Source of the DNA: Bacteroidaceae bacterium
GTDB taxonomy: Bacteria; Bacteroidota; Bacteroidia; Bacteroidales; Bacteroidaceae
Assembly (NCBI GenBank): GCA_017379075.1
Contig: JAFNXL010000005.1
Span: 1-64,000, forward strand
DNA length: 64,000 nt
Direction of reading: 5' to 3'
Shown in pieces: positions 1 through 8,669 of the stretch. How positions within the stretch are numbered: the first letter of the stretch is position 1; every line of letters begins with the position of its first letter. The translations under genes were made by a program, and so were the position numbers. The notes beneath the pieces were generated by a model that had not been told where the DNA came from, did no database searches, and was given only the letters and a program-made list of their open reading frames with translations.

Positions 1-3000
1 TACACCCTTGGCTACGGTCATGGCTTCGTATGTACCAATCAAACCGTTGATGCTGTCAGCCTTTGCCGCAAATCCGTCGCCAATCTGCTGGAACTCGAAG
101 GTTTCAGAAAGATCTTCCTCGCTTTCCACATAGTCTTCGGGACTGCCTACGATGGCAAAGTAGGGCACACCGGCCTTAGTCTCGGCAATCTTGTTCAGAG
201 CCAGGAAGTTTTCCTCACCCTCGGTATAGGTACCTGCTACGGTATAGAGGCCAACCTCGTCGCTGGCGGTCTTCACACCAGTGGGGTTGCAAGATGCGTA
301 AATCTTACCGGGGATATAGCTGCGGTAGAAGCTGGCAGCCACGTCGTTAGCCACATCGGCTGCAGTTTCGAGCCACAGACCGGAGTTGCTGCTGGGTTCT
401 GCAGATTCCCATGTTACGAAGCGGTGGTCAGCACGCTGTGCATGCAAGTTGGTCTTGTTTGTTCCGTCCAGAGCCTTACCTGCAAACAGGATTGAACCGT
501 AACCACTGGGAGTTACCTGGAAGGTGGTGGGGTTCAGGCTCAATGAAACGTCGTTGTTATTGGTGCTCTTACAGTTCAGATACAGACCGGTTGCCTTGTT
601 CTGGATAATGTAAGCGGTGTCGCCGATAGCGATGAAGCGGAACAGAGAAGCGTCCTCGTTGCTGATATCGTCCATTTCGGTGAAGTACAGAGCATCGCCT
701 TCACGCATTTCCTCATTTTCCTTAACTACGATGTCAGGATTGCCTTCATAATCACCAGTGCTCAAGAAGTTGGCAACAGCCACATACTGTCCCCAAAGAT
801 TACCAATGTTGTAGCCTTCGTTCTGTATAATGTTACCATTGCTCCAGTTATACTTGGTATAGGTTTCTTCGGTGGGGAAGCGGAAGCGGTACCACTTGTC
901 TGTGCTGATGCCCTTGGCTGCCTTCATGAAGGTTTCGGCAGCTGCCTTGATGCCTGCCACATACTCGTCGAGTTTGGCCTGGTCGTAAGAACCGCCCTTG
1001 TCATACTCGTTGGCAGCGGTAATGATTTCTGCCAGTGCATTGGCCTCTGCGTCGCCATCCCATGTACCGGGCTCTTCGCCTACAACCAGCATGTCGGGAT
1101 AGTTCTTGTACTGAGCTACGGTGTTACGCATTTCGGTGGGATCCTTCAGAAGAGCCTTGAATGCCTCGTAGGCAGCGGTCAGACTGTTCAGGTCTTCAAT
1201 AGTAATGTCCTCATCGGCAATATTGACACCCTTTTCAATTTCAGCCTGCATGGTGGTTCCCACTTCGCCCATAGCCTCAATCTGAGGTTTACCAAGAGTC
1301 TTGTAAATCTGGAATCCGCCCATGTGGAAGTAACCACGGTTCTCATAGCTTGCACCATTGGGACCGGTGGTCTGAATGCAGACGAAACGCATATATTTAT
1401 AAGGAGTGGGTACGTTGAAGTCGGGAGTCACCACCGTGGGTGCGCTGCTTGACCAAGGAGTGGAAACAGAGTCTTCAATGATTTCCCAACCGGCAACAAC
1501 CTGTGCGCGCCAGTCATCCTCAGTAGCGCCTTCCATATCAAAGTCGGCATGACTTTCCAGAGATGTCTCCTCATTTGAACCGTAGATGTTCCACAGGATG
1601 GGGTTGTCATCGTTACCGTTTGTGCCACGGCGCTGAATCCATGCGTGAACAGTACCCTCGATGGGTTCATCAAATGTTACATCGATGAAGTGTGTTCCCA
1701 TAGGACGAGAACCGCTGCTCCATGCGCTGTGCCAGAATGTACCGGGATCGGCATCAAGCAGGTTGTTGAGCGAACCTTCGTTGGGTTCTGTAACGGCTGA
1801 GCTGAACTGCTCGTTCTTGGTGATGTATGCCTGGCTGTAGGCTTCCAGAGCAACTTCCATGCCAGCCTGAGCTTTGCTCAAAATATCCTTGTACTGCATC
1901 ACCAGCACATCGTGGTTCTTGATGGGGGCGTAAGCCTCAATCAGTGCCTGAGCCTCTTCATCGCTCACGGGCTCCAGGAACCATTCAGAGGTACCCTTGT
2001 CGCTGTCATAGGGCGCGCCATAGGTGAATGTGGCATTCCATACACACAGGTTATCGCCTTCACCGGCACCGCGACTGTGGCTCAACTGGTGAATGTAGTA
2101 TCCGTTGGTAGGATCGCCGTCCTTGCGGATGTAAAGGATGTCGCGTTCCTTGGTTTCGCCATTGAAGGTAACCTCTTCTTTGCCTGCCCAATCAATCTTC
2201 ATAACCTTGGCGCTGTCGGCAATGTGCATTCTGATGGGGCTTCCCATTTGATAGAATCCCATTTCTGTGGCAGCGTTAATCATATTGACGGTATTGTCCT
2301 CGTTGCGAGTAATATACCATACGTCGCGGCAATCTTCCATATCCAGGGTGTGCCATGCAGCCAGACTGTCCATCTTGGCATACATTGACTTCTTGATGCC
2401 ATCGATACGCTCGGTAATGGGTTCACCAAACTCGTCCACTTCACCGGTATCCACGGTCTTGTAGTAATCCAGATTGGCAATGATGCGGTAGTAACCGTCG
2501 GCAGGAAGGGTATACTCTACCTGAGAAGCCTTGTAAGCATTCCAATAGTCCTGAGTCTGCTGAACCAGCGCTTCGATTTCCTCGTTGCTGGGACGTTCAA
2601 CTTCTTCGGCCAGAATTTGCTCGATATACTTCAAGTTGGCCAAGAAAGCGTCTGCTGCTTCCTGATTTGTATATTGTCCGGGCAAAGTACCGATGTTGAA
2701 ATCTTCACCCCACAGATAAGCGTCATACTGGTTCAGCAAATCCGACATCAGCTTCTGATATAGTTCGTACTCGCCGGGCTGATAAAGGTTGATTTCTGCA
2801 GCGTGCCAGTATTTGCGGAAGCCAGCACCGCCACCACAATCAATGGGAGTGAAACGGAGATACTTCACCTTCTCGGGAATCACCCAAGTACCAGTGGTGA
2901 ATTCCTGACCGGAAGAGGCGTTGTCCAGTTGCAGGGTGTCAATGGGAACCTCAATACCAAAGTCGGGCGTGAGAGAACCAGTGATAATGGCTTTGCTGGG

Positions 3001-3306
3001 ATGATCATTATCAGCGGTACGACGTTTAATCCACAACACCATTTTGCCATCCATTGCTTCGGGCAATTCAATCTGAAGCCAATGGTAATCACCGGCAACT
3101 TCTCCGTGCCAGTCTGAATGCCAGAACGTTCCGAAATCAAAGTCGCAAAGGGCACCAATGTCTGTACCCTCGGCAGAGTCGCTAAACGGGCTGCTCAACT
3201 GAGCGGCGTCAAGAATCAGGGGTTCGCCAAAATCTGTTGGCTGCGCCCAAACTGCTGTATTGCAAAGACAAATCAATGCAAACAGAAGAGATGTAATTTT
3301 TTTCAT
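1..3306 (-). CDS. Large secreted protein with two discoidin-like domains, C-terminus beyond window
   Basis: Partial gene: 1102 residues are visible from the ATG at 3306 and the frame is still open at base 1. It begins with a signal peptide (MKKITSLLFALICLCNTAVWAQ), so it is exported. Two F5/8 type C (discoidin-like) domains are suggested by paired 'FWHS-W' motifs near residues 65 and 530, each followed by 'W-I-RR' strands. Residues about 190-500 look helical with a beta segment, and about 820-1000 resemble a ricin-type trefoil lectin ('NKATGLYLNC'). Such architectures in Bacteroidales usually bind host or plant glycans at the cell surface. No catalytic domain is recognisable in the visible part. 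It has its own promoter and no gene immediately upstream on its strand. A type IX sorting tail may lie past the left edge; this cannot be seen. The exact substrate is unknown. Confidence 0.8.
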   Translation of the reverse strand, partial: MKKITSLLFALICLCNTAVWAQPTDFGEPLILDAAQLSSPFSDSAEGTDIGALCDFDFGTFWHSDWHGEVAGDYHWLQIELPEAMDGKMVLWIKRRTADNDHPSKAIITGSLTPDFGIEVPIDTLQLDNASSGQEFTTGTWVIPEKVKYLRFTPIDCGGGAGFRKYWHAAEINLYQPGEYELYQKLMSDLLNQYDAYLWGEDFNIGTLPGQYTNQEAADAFLANLKYIEQILAEEVERPSNEEIEALVQQTQDYWNAYKASQVEYTLPADGYYRIIANLDYYKTVDTGEVDEFGEPITERIDGIKKSMYAKMDSLAAWHTLDMEDCRDVWYITRNEDNTVNMINAATEMGFYQMGSPIRMHIADSAKVMKIDWAGKEEVTFNGETKERDILYIRKDGDPTNGYYIHQLSHSRGAGEGDNLCVWNATFTYGAPYDSDKGTSEWFLEPVSDEEAQALIEAYAPIKNHDVLVMQYKDILSKAQAGMEVALEAYSQAYITKNEQFSSAVTEPNEGSLNNLLDADPGTFWHSAWSSGSRPMGTHFIDVTFDEPIEGTVHAWIQRRGTNGNDDNPILWNIYGSNEETSLESHADFDMEGATEDDWRAQVVAGWEIIEDSVSTPWSSSAPTVVTPDFNVPTPYKYMRFVCIQTTGPNGASYENRGYFHMGGFQIYKTLGKPQIEAMGEVGTTMQAEIEKGVNIADEDITIEDLNSLTAAYEAFKALLKDPTEMRNTVAQYKNYPDMLVVGEEPGTWDGDAEANALAEIITAANEYDKGGSYDQAKLDEYVAGIKAAAETFMKAAKGISTDKWYRFRFPTEETYTKYNWSNGNIIQNEGYNIGNLWGQYVAVANFLSTGDYEGNPDIVVKENEEMREGDALYFTEMDDISNEDASLFRFIAIGDTAYIIQNKATGLYLNCKSTNNNDVSLSLNPTTFQVTPSGYGSILFAGKALDGTNKTNLHAQRADHRFVTWESAEPSSNSGLWLETAADVANDVAASFYRSYIPGKIYASCNPTGVKTASDEVGLYTVAGTYTEGEENFLALNKIAETKAGVPYFAIVGSPEDYVESEEDLSETFEFQQIGDGFAAKADSINGLIGTYEAMTVAKGV

Positions 3307-3354
3307 AAGCACTTTTTTAAAGTTAAAAACAATATAATTTTCGCATTTTCTGCG

Positions 3355-3386
3355 TAAATATAGGCAATTTGGAGAAACACGCCAAA
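3355..3386 (-). promoter_or_regulatory. Bacteroidetes-type promoter for the discoidin-domain protein
   Basis: On the minus strand a TTTG (-33 box, 3386-3383) is followed after exactly 20 bp by TATATTTA (-7 box, 3362-3355), one base off the TAnnTTTG consensus. It lies about 50 bp upstream of the ATG at 3306. Confidence 0.6.
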
Positions 3387-3487
3387 AAAATGCCGTATTT
3401 TTCCTTCATTCTGGGGCAATTTTCAACCAAAATCGTTGAAAAACATTCTTTTAGCTTTGTAGTTTACAACTCTACAACGGCTTAAAT

Positions 3488-3526
3488 AAAAAAACTTGTC
3501 CGGAAGTCGCCACTTGTCCGGACAAG
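3488..3526 (-). terminator. Intrinsic terminator of the dapB-to-PHP operon
   Basis: Read on the minus strand, a 9-bp GC-rich stem (CTTGTCCGG / CCGGACAAG) is followed directly by seven T residues. It sits about 20 bp after the stop of the PHP hydrolase gene, the last gene of the six-gene minus-strand run. Confidence 0.85.
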
Positions 3527-3544
3527 AGAAGTTAAAACAGATTC

Positions 3545-4258
3545 TTATTCTATTCCTGTGTATTCCAAAAACCATTCCGGCTTGTCGTTGATGACCAACG
3601 CTTCAGGGAAGTCCGTCTCAGCAAGCAAGGGCAAGGCATAACGGTAATCGGCCACGGAGAAACTGATGTGCGCATCGCTGCCCAGGATGATGGGAACTTC
3701 GTAATGGCGGCACAAGCGGAGAATCTCCAGATTATTTTCACGGGCCTCCTTCTTGTGGCGGACCGGATCCATGCTGGAACTGTTTATTTCCAAAAGTGTA
3801 CGGGTTTCCTTTGCCGCCAAGACTATCGGTTCAAAATCGAGCAACGCTGTTCCGTCTCCAGGATGACTGATAATCTGCGTCCAGGGATTGCGTATGGCCT
3901 GAAGCATGGCATGGGTGTTTTCCTCGCGAGTTCCGCCCTTCCAGCAAAGGCTATGAATGCCAGCAATGCGGAGGTCCAGAATGCGATAATAGTCTTCATC
4001 CAGGTCCAACGTACCCTTCGTATCAAGAATATTCAGTTCTGCGCCAAGGAGCAGACGCACTCCGTACATTTCTCGGGGCACAACATGAAGATTGCGGAAA
4101 TAAATGGGATCGCAAGCACCGGGCAGTTCTGGGGCATGCTCGGTGATACCTAATATCTTAAGGCCTTTTTCCGAGGCAGCAACAGCCATTTCCTGAATGC
4201 TGCTATAGGCATGTCCGGAAACAATGGAATGTGTGTGTACGTCTAATAATGGTGTCAT
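3545..4258 (-). CDS. PHP-domain metal-dependent hydrolase (YcdX-like phosphatase)
   Basis: Predicted 237-residue cytoplasmic PHP-family hydrolase, the length expected for YcdX-type phosphatases. Metal-ligand motifs occur in the usual order: 'DVHTHS' at the N-terminus, 'GITEHAP' near residue 38, 'IISHPGDG' near 130 and 'GSDAHIS' near 190. These enzymes use a trinuclear metal site to hydrolyse phosphoesters; the natural substrate is generally unknown. The start codon overlaps the stop of the upstream pseudouridine synthase gene by four bases (ATGA), so the two are probably translationally coupled. It is the last gene before a strong terminator. Histidinol-phosphatase activity is an alternative within the same superfamily, but there is no histidine-pathway context. 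Confidence 0.82.
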   Translation of the reverse strand: MTPLLDVHTHSIVSGHAYSSIQEMAVAASEKGLKILGITEHAPELPGACDPIYFRNLHVVPREMYGVRLLLGAELNILDTKGTLDLDEDYYRILDLRIAGIHSLCWKGGTREENTHAMLQAIRNPWTQIISHPGDGTALLDFEPIVLAAKETRTLLEINSSSMDPVRHKKEARENNLEILRLCRHYEVPIILGSDAHISFSVADYRYALPLLAETDFPEALVINDKPEWFLEYTGIE

Positions 4259-5865
4259 AAAGATGATAAATTATAATTGCCTAATCCTGTTAAATCTGTA
4301 AATTCATAATCGCCGAATGCAAGCTTGGCCGCATGCAGCATCAGCCGGTCTGCCGCCTTTCCATAGAGCCGGTCGCCCACAATGGGGTTGTCCAGTCCAG
4401 AGGGGTGGGCGCAATGTACCCGCAACTGATGTGTCCTGCCGGTATGGGGCGTAAGTGCCACCAAGGCGTGACCGTTCACATTGTCCAGAACCCGATAAGT
4501 CGTATGCGATTCCTTTCCGTAGGTATAATCCACCTTTTGCCGGGGACGATCCTGTATATCGGGAGCCAACGGCAAGGTTATTTCTCCAGAACTGTCCGGA
4601 CTCATCGGCTTCTCCAAAATCGCCAGATAGGTTTTCAATACCTTACGTTGCAAAAACAGACCTTGCAGACGATGATAAGCCGCCTCATTCAGCGCCACCA
4701 CCATCAGCCCGCTGGTGTCCATGTCAAGTCGGTGGACAATCAAAGGTCCCGTGGCCTGGGGATAATGTCCGCGCACAAAATCCAGAACAGAAGGGACGTA
4801 TTCCTTTCCCGGAACGGAAAGCAGGCCAGAAGGTTTGGACATGACCAGAAAATCATCTTCCTGATGCAACACCCTTATCCGTTTAAGCAAATCCTCATGG
4901 ACTTCGGCCAAAGGATTGGCCTCCACGGAAAGACCTTTCAGCATGTGTCCCAAAATGGGCAGACATTTACTACGACACGAGGGATAAAAATTTCCCTCGG
5001 CACGCAGTTCATCCGCGGGCGAATTTCCCACCCAAAATTCTGCCATACACAAGGGGGTGTATGACGCTTCATAAGCCGCCTGCAACAACTTGGGGGCACA
5101 ACAATCTCCCGCACCTCCAGGCGGATAAGACGGAGAAAAGATATCCAACAGATTACGGCGTTCGCCTTGTGCATTCAGAAAAGAATATTGCTTGAAGAGC
5201 CATTCCTGCAATGCCATGCTGCGTCTCTTGCGTTCCTGCTCCATCTGCGCAATCTTCTTTCGCAACTCCACATTGGGTTCTTCCGCCTCACTTATGCGTT
5301 GCTGCCACATTCTTTGCAACCGCTTGAACTCGGCTTTCAAAAACTGGCTTTCGCGAATCAGTTCCGGTTCCACTTCAGCCAGTTCCTCCGCCGAAAGCGT
5401 CGTGCGCAAATGATTACGGTGCTGTCGGGCCTTTTGCATCTCTGACTTGGCTTGCTCCAGAGCCAAACGGGCCTGTTCGTGTTCCTGGGGAACGGTTATA
5501 CGGCGCTCATCTTCCTCTATGCATCGGTTCAACGCTGAAATGCAAGCCTGTTCCGTCTGGAAATGACCGCCAGGCTCCATACAGTCATACACCGGAGGTA
5601 CAAAGTAATCGTGACGAGTCGCACCGTCCAGAGTTCCGGAAAACGCGGCAAGAAAACCACGCTCGTTTCCTCGCTTAACAACCAATACCCCCAGCATCTT
5701 GCCCTGAGACAATTCTGCACGCCACTCCGGTCTCGTCTGCAAATACGACCTCACCTCGTCCGCCGCCACCACACAAAGCCTATGCGGAGTGTAGCAAAAC
5801 GGGTAGGTGAAACAAGCCGGAGAGGGAATCTCGCTTACGGCATCTGGAAGGGGATGGAACATCAT
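4255..5865 (-). CDS. RluA-family pseudouridine synthase with long N-terminal extension
   Basis: 536 residues. The C-terminal half (about 305-530) is a RluA-type pseudouridine synthase with the catalytic Asp in 'HRLDMDTSGL' and the downstream 'HTGRTHQLRVH' motif. It isomerises uridine in rRNA or tRNA; which position cannot be told. The first 300 residues are not found in E. coli RluA. They hold a long predicted coiled coil (about 115-215, rich in E, R, Q and L), then a Cys-containing segment with 'YPPGGAGDCCAPKLL' and 'EFWVGNSP'. This extended form is, to my knowledge, a recurrent Bacteroidetes architecture of unclear purpose. The gene overlaps both neighbours by four bases, so it is embedded in the operon. 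Confidence 0.85.
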   Translation of the reverse strand: MMFHPLPDAVSEIPSPACFTYPFCYTPHRLCVVAADEVRSYLQTRPEWRAELSQGKMLGVLVVKRGNERGFLAAFSGTLDGATRHDYFVPPVYDCMEPGGHFQTEQACISALNRCIEEDERRITVPQEHEQARLALEQAKSEMQKARQHRNHLRTTLSAEELAEVEPELIRESQFLKAEFKRLQRMWQQRISEAEEPNVELRKKIAQMEQERKRRSMALQEWLFKQYSFLNAQGERRNLLDIFSPSYPPGGAGDCCAPKLLQAAYEASYTPLCMAEFWVGNSPADELRAEGNFYPSCRSKCLPILGHMLKGLSVEANPLAEVHEDLLKRIRVLHQEDDFLVMSKPSGLLSVPGKEYVPSVLDFVRGHYPQATGPLIVHRLDMDTSGLMVVALNEAAYHRLQGLFLQRKVLKTYLAILEKPMSPDSSGEITLPLAPDIQDRPRQKVDYTYGKESHTTYRVLDNVNGHALVALTPHTGRTHQLRVHCAHPSGLDNPIVGDRLYGKAADRLMLHAAKLAFGDYEFTDLTGLGNYNLSSL

Positions 5866-6434
5866 AAGTACAATACTGATTCTGGCCCCATATTGAACAA
5901 CAGATCCACAATGCTCAAATCGGGAATAAAGCCGTGCCGTGCCGAAAAGACCTGATAATATGGTCGGGGCGCAACGCCATGAAAATCCATTGAAGGCACA
6001 GCCTGGAACTTCTCGGTATTATTTATCCTGGGAGTGATGTCCAGCAATTCGCAGACAAGCGTCATAAGGTCGCGGTTGTAGTCTGTCAGAAATTCCCAAT
6101 CGGGCTGGTAGAAACGCCGAAAGTCATCTTCGTAATATTCAAAAAAAGGGCTGTTGCCATACGCACTCTGCAAAGCCCGCCAATGCAGATGCCGCCAATT
6201 TCCATGGTCGCTGATACGGGTCTCGCAAATGGGCTGTCCCGGTTTGGTTGCCTTAACGACGGGAATGGACAAAGGAATCATCCCGTCTGGGCCGGCTATC
6301 AGGCAACGGTTGCGTATGGTCTGCTTTACATAATGTTCCCATATTTCTATGTAAGCCTCATCAGCCCTGTAAAGAGCCGAATAATAGGAAACAGGAGCCA
6401 GATATGCCGTGGGCAGAAGAACCGTATTCATCAT
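5862..6434 (-). CDS. WbqC family protein
   Basis: WbqC-like protein of about 190 residues. The opening 'TVLLPTAYLAPVSYYSAL' is the family's usual N-terminus, and 'W-HYVKQTIRNRC' and 'SDHGNWRHLHWRALQSAYGNSPFFEYY' are the conserved core. Some WbqC proteins lie in O-antigen or sugar-modification clusters, but their reaction is not firmly established. I chose the ATG at 6434 over the longer frame beginning at 6485, because the longer version would overlap the previous gene by 46 bases and adds residues outside the family alignment; 6434 is five bases after the upstream stop. The 3' end overlaps the pseudouridine synthase gene by four bases. Confidence 0.8.
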   Translation of the reverse strand: MMNTVLLPTAYLAPVSYYSALYRADEAYIEIWEHYVKQTIRNRCLIAGPDGMIPLSIPVVKATKPGQPICETRISDHGNWRHLHWRALQSAYGNSPFFEYYEDDFRRFYQPDWEFLTDYNRDLMTLVCELLDITPRINNTEKFQAVPSMDFHGVAPRPYYQVFSARHGFIPDLSIVDLLFNMGPESVLYL

Positions 6435-6439
6435 TATAT

Positions 6440-7174
6440 TTATATCGGTAACAGAAATCGGTCGGAACGCCAAGCCTTCTGCCATGGAGCATCTGGCTGG
6501 ATGGAATAGAACACATTCCGCACCTTTCCAAGGAAAAACTCTTCCGGAACAAACCCGAATGTGCGGGAGTCAAACAGGTTATCCTCACTACCGGAGGAAA
6601 TCCAATAATAATTGCGGGAAAAACGAACACGAATCGGATTGCCGTTTTGGATAGATTCAAAACTGGTTGCCGGGAGCAGATTGGCCGAATCCGTTTCATG
6701 AAGATCAAGTGTCTGCTGATAAATGCGGGCTGCCCAGGGAGCCACCTGCACATACGCACCGCGGGCCGGCACGGCAATGGGCCAAATGCGGCCACAAGCA
6801 TAGTCGCGGAAGCGGCCTACCTTTCCATCGCGCCCCATCCATACGGTATCGCCAGGGCAGGCCATTACCATTCCCATGCAAAGCGCACTGGTGTCGGGAA
6901 GCGCGTCATGCTCAACCAACGGACTGTTAAACACCGCCCAGTCGCCGTTCCGGGGAATTCCCTTCCCCCATCGGTGATAACCAAACAGGCTCGTATTGGG
7001 AAAGCGGAAACCATAGGCCCAACGGTCTACCAAAACGCGGTCGCCTTGCAAAAATACAGGCTGTTTGTCTGTCTGTGGTACGGTAAAGAGCGTAAAAAGG
7101 AATGTGCGGAAAAAAAATGCAATCATTACCGCACCACAACATACGCCTAACAAACTGACAAACCGCCTCAACAC
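6440..7174 (-). CDS. Signal peptidase I paralogue lacking the catalytic dyad
   Basis: 244 residues, S26 (signal peptidase I) fold. There is one N-terminal membrane helix (about 8-30) and then the box B equivalent 'VPQTDKQPVFLQGDRVLVDRWAYG'-like stretch. Aligned with the family motif IPSGSMxPTLLxGD, the nucleophilic Ser is replaced by Asp. The box D equivalent reads 'MGMVMACPGDTV', where active enzymes have KR-VGLPGD, so the general-base Lys is also absent. Box E ('SEDNLFDSRTFGFVPEE') is retained. It should therefore fold like a signal peptidase but not cleave. It lies 9 bp downstream of the intact lepB. A partner, chaperone or regulatory role is inference. Annotation as a working signal peptidase would be misleading. 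Confidence 0.85.
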   Translation of the reverse strand: MLRRFVSLLGVCCGAVMIAFFFRTFLFTLFTVPQTDKQPVFLQGDRVLVDRWAYGFRFPNTSLFGYHRWGKGIPRNGDWAVFNSPLVEHDALPDTSALCMGMVMACPGDTVWMGRDGKVGRFRDYACGRIWPIAVPARGAYVQVAPWAARIYQQTLDLHETDSANLLPATSFESIQNGNPIRVRFSRNYYWISSGSEDNLFDSRTFGFVPEEFFLGKVRNVFYSIQPDAPWQKAWRSDRFLLPI

Positions 7175-7183
7175 TACATTATA

Positions 7184-8626
7184 TTATTTTATACGGTCCA
7201 CAAGACTGAACAGACGGTTCCAACGGATAAAATTGATTCCGGAACGATCCTTGTCCGTGCTGAGCCACACCATAATGGGCTTGCCCACCACATGATCTTC
7301 GGGAACAAAACCCCAGTAGCGCGAATCGGCACTGTTATGGCGGTTGTCGCCCTGCATCCAGTAGTAATCCATGCGGAACGTGTATTCATTTGTCTCTTCT
7401 CCGTTGATCAGAATCTTTCCATCGGCAGTAACCTGCAGGTCATTGCCCTCGTATACCTTGATGGGGCGTTCGTACACAGGCAGATTTTCCAGTGTGAGCT
7501 GAACCTTCTCGCCCTTCTTGGGAATCCAGACAGGTCCGTAATTGTCCTGCGTCCATCCCATATAACCGTTCAGAGGATACAGATTGTCATTCTGCTGGCT
7601 CTGCACCAAAGTGATACTGCCCACCAAGTCTGTACGAGCCTCCAGCGCCTGTTTCATGGAAGCGGTAAGGGGGCAGACTCCACTATGTGACAAACTCATC
7701 AGGTCTTCTCCGCTCAGACCGATTTCATGTGCGAAATCTTCGGGGATAGGAGCCAGAATCTCTACATAATAATTATATTGCACCTGGTCCGGTTCCTTGT
7801 TGGCCTTTCCGTCAAGATAGATGATACGGTCCTTGATTTCCAAAGTCTGGCCGGGAAGGCCCACACAGCGCTTTACATAATTTTCTCTGCGGTCCACCGG
7901 TCTGTGGTCAATTACACCGAATTCCTGGGGAGCAAGAGAGATGTATCGTCTTCCGCGATTGTAGAATTCCTGATAAAGGCGGTAACGCTCCAGGGTGGAC
8001 AAACTGTCCATTTCCAACTGCTCTCCCACTTCCTGTTCATAAAGTTGGTGTCCGAAGGCATAACACATCATATAATAATCTGCAGCCTGGTAAGCAGGGT
8101 TTGTCACGATGGTATCTCCAGCCGGATAGTTGAACACCACAATATCATTAAGTTGTACGGGCTTTGGTGACACACGCTTGTATTCCCAAGCGGGCCATTC
8201 GATATAGCTCTTTCCACCCCAAGGAAGCGTATGCTGGCACAAGGGCATGTGCAGAGGAGTCTGAGGCACACGGGGTCCATAACTCATCTTGCTTACGAAC
8301 AGATAGTCGCCCACAAGCAGACTCTTCTCCAGTGAACTGGTTGGAATGGTATAGTTCTGGAAGAAATAGATGTTCACAAAATAGACGGCCACCAGCGCAA
8401 AGACAATGGCATCCACCCAACTCATTACGGTACGCACCAAAGGATTTTCGGCATCCTTCCACCACGTCCAAGGGATGAAGCGGGTCACATACGCATCAAA
8501 GATAAAGGGTATTACAATAACTCCCCACCAACTGCCAACCCACCAAAGGAATACCAGATAAAGCAGGATGGCAACGATGGCTTTGGTCCAGTCCAGCGCC
8601 GAAGCTTTTATTTTCTCTTTCTTCAT
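7184..8626 (-). CDS. lepB: Signal peptidase I
   Basis: 480-residue inner-membrane serine protease that cleaves Sec and Tat signal peptides after translocation. Two or three N-terminal hydrophobic segments (about 15-45 and 70-95) precede the catalytic domain. The Ser of the dyad lies in 'IPTSSLEKSLLVGD' (about residue 100) and the Lys in 'YVKRCVGLPGQ' (about 255); the C-terminal 'MQGDNRHNSADSRYWGFVP' is box E. The protein is much longer than E. coli LepB (324 aa) because of large insertions between the boxes, a common Bacteroidetes feature. It sits 43 bp behind dapB and 9 bp ahead of a degenerate paralogue. Confidence 0.92.
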   Translation of the reverse strand: MKKEKIKASALDWTKAIVAILLYLVFLWWVGSWWGVIVIPFIFDAYVTRFIPWTWWKDAENPLVRTVMSWVDAIVFALVAVYFVNIYFFQNYTIPTSSLEKSLLVGDYLFVSKMSYGPRVPQTPLHMPLCQHTLPWGGKSYIEWPAWEYKRVSPKPVQLNDIVVFNYPAGDTIVTNPAYQAADYYMMCYAFGHQLYEQEVGEQLEMDSLSTLERYRLYQEFYNRGRRYISLAPQEFGVIDHRPVDRRENYVKRCVGLPGQTLEIKDRIIYLDGKANKEPDQVQYNYYVEILAPIPEDFAHEIGLSGEDLMSLSHSGVCPLTASMKQALEARTDLVGSITLVQSQQNDNLYPLNGYMGWTQDNYGPVWIPKKGEKVQLTLENLPVYERPIKVYEGNDLQVTADGKILINGEETNEYTFRMDYYWMQGDNRHNSADSRYWGFVPEDHVVGKPIMVWLSTDKDRSGINFIRWNRLFSLVDRIK

Positions 8627-8669
8627 CAGTCTGTTTCGTTATGTTTTTCTGTTTTTATTATCCGATTCT

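Noticed and set aside
3452-3459. TAGCTTTG on the plus strand as a promoter
   Set aside because: It fits TAnnTTTG, but no plus-strand gene follows and there is no -33 box; probably chance in AT-rich DNA.
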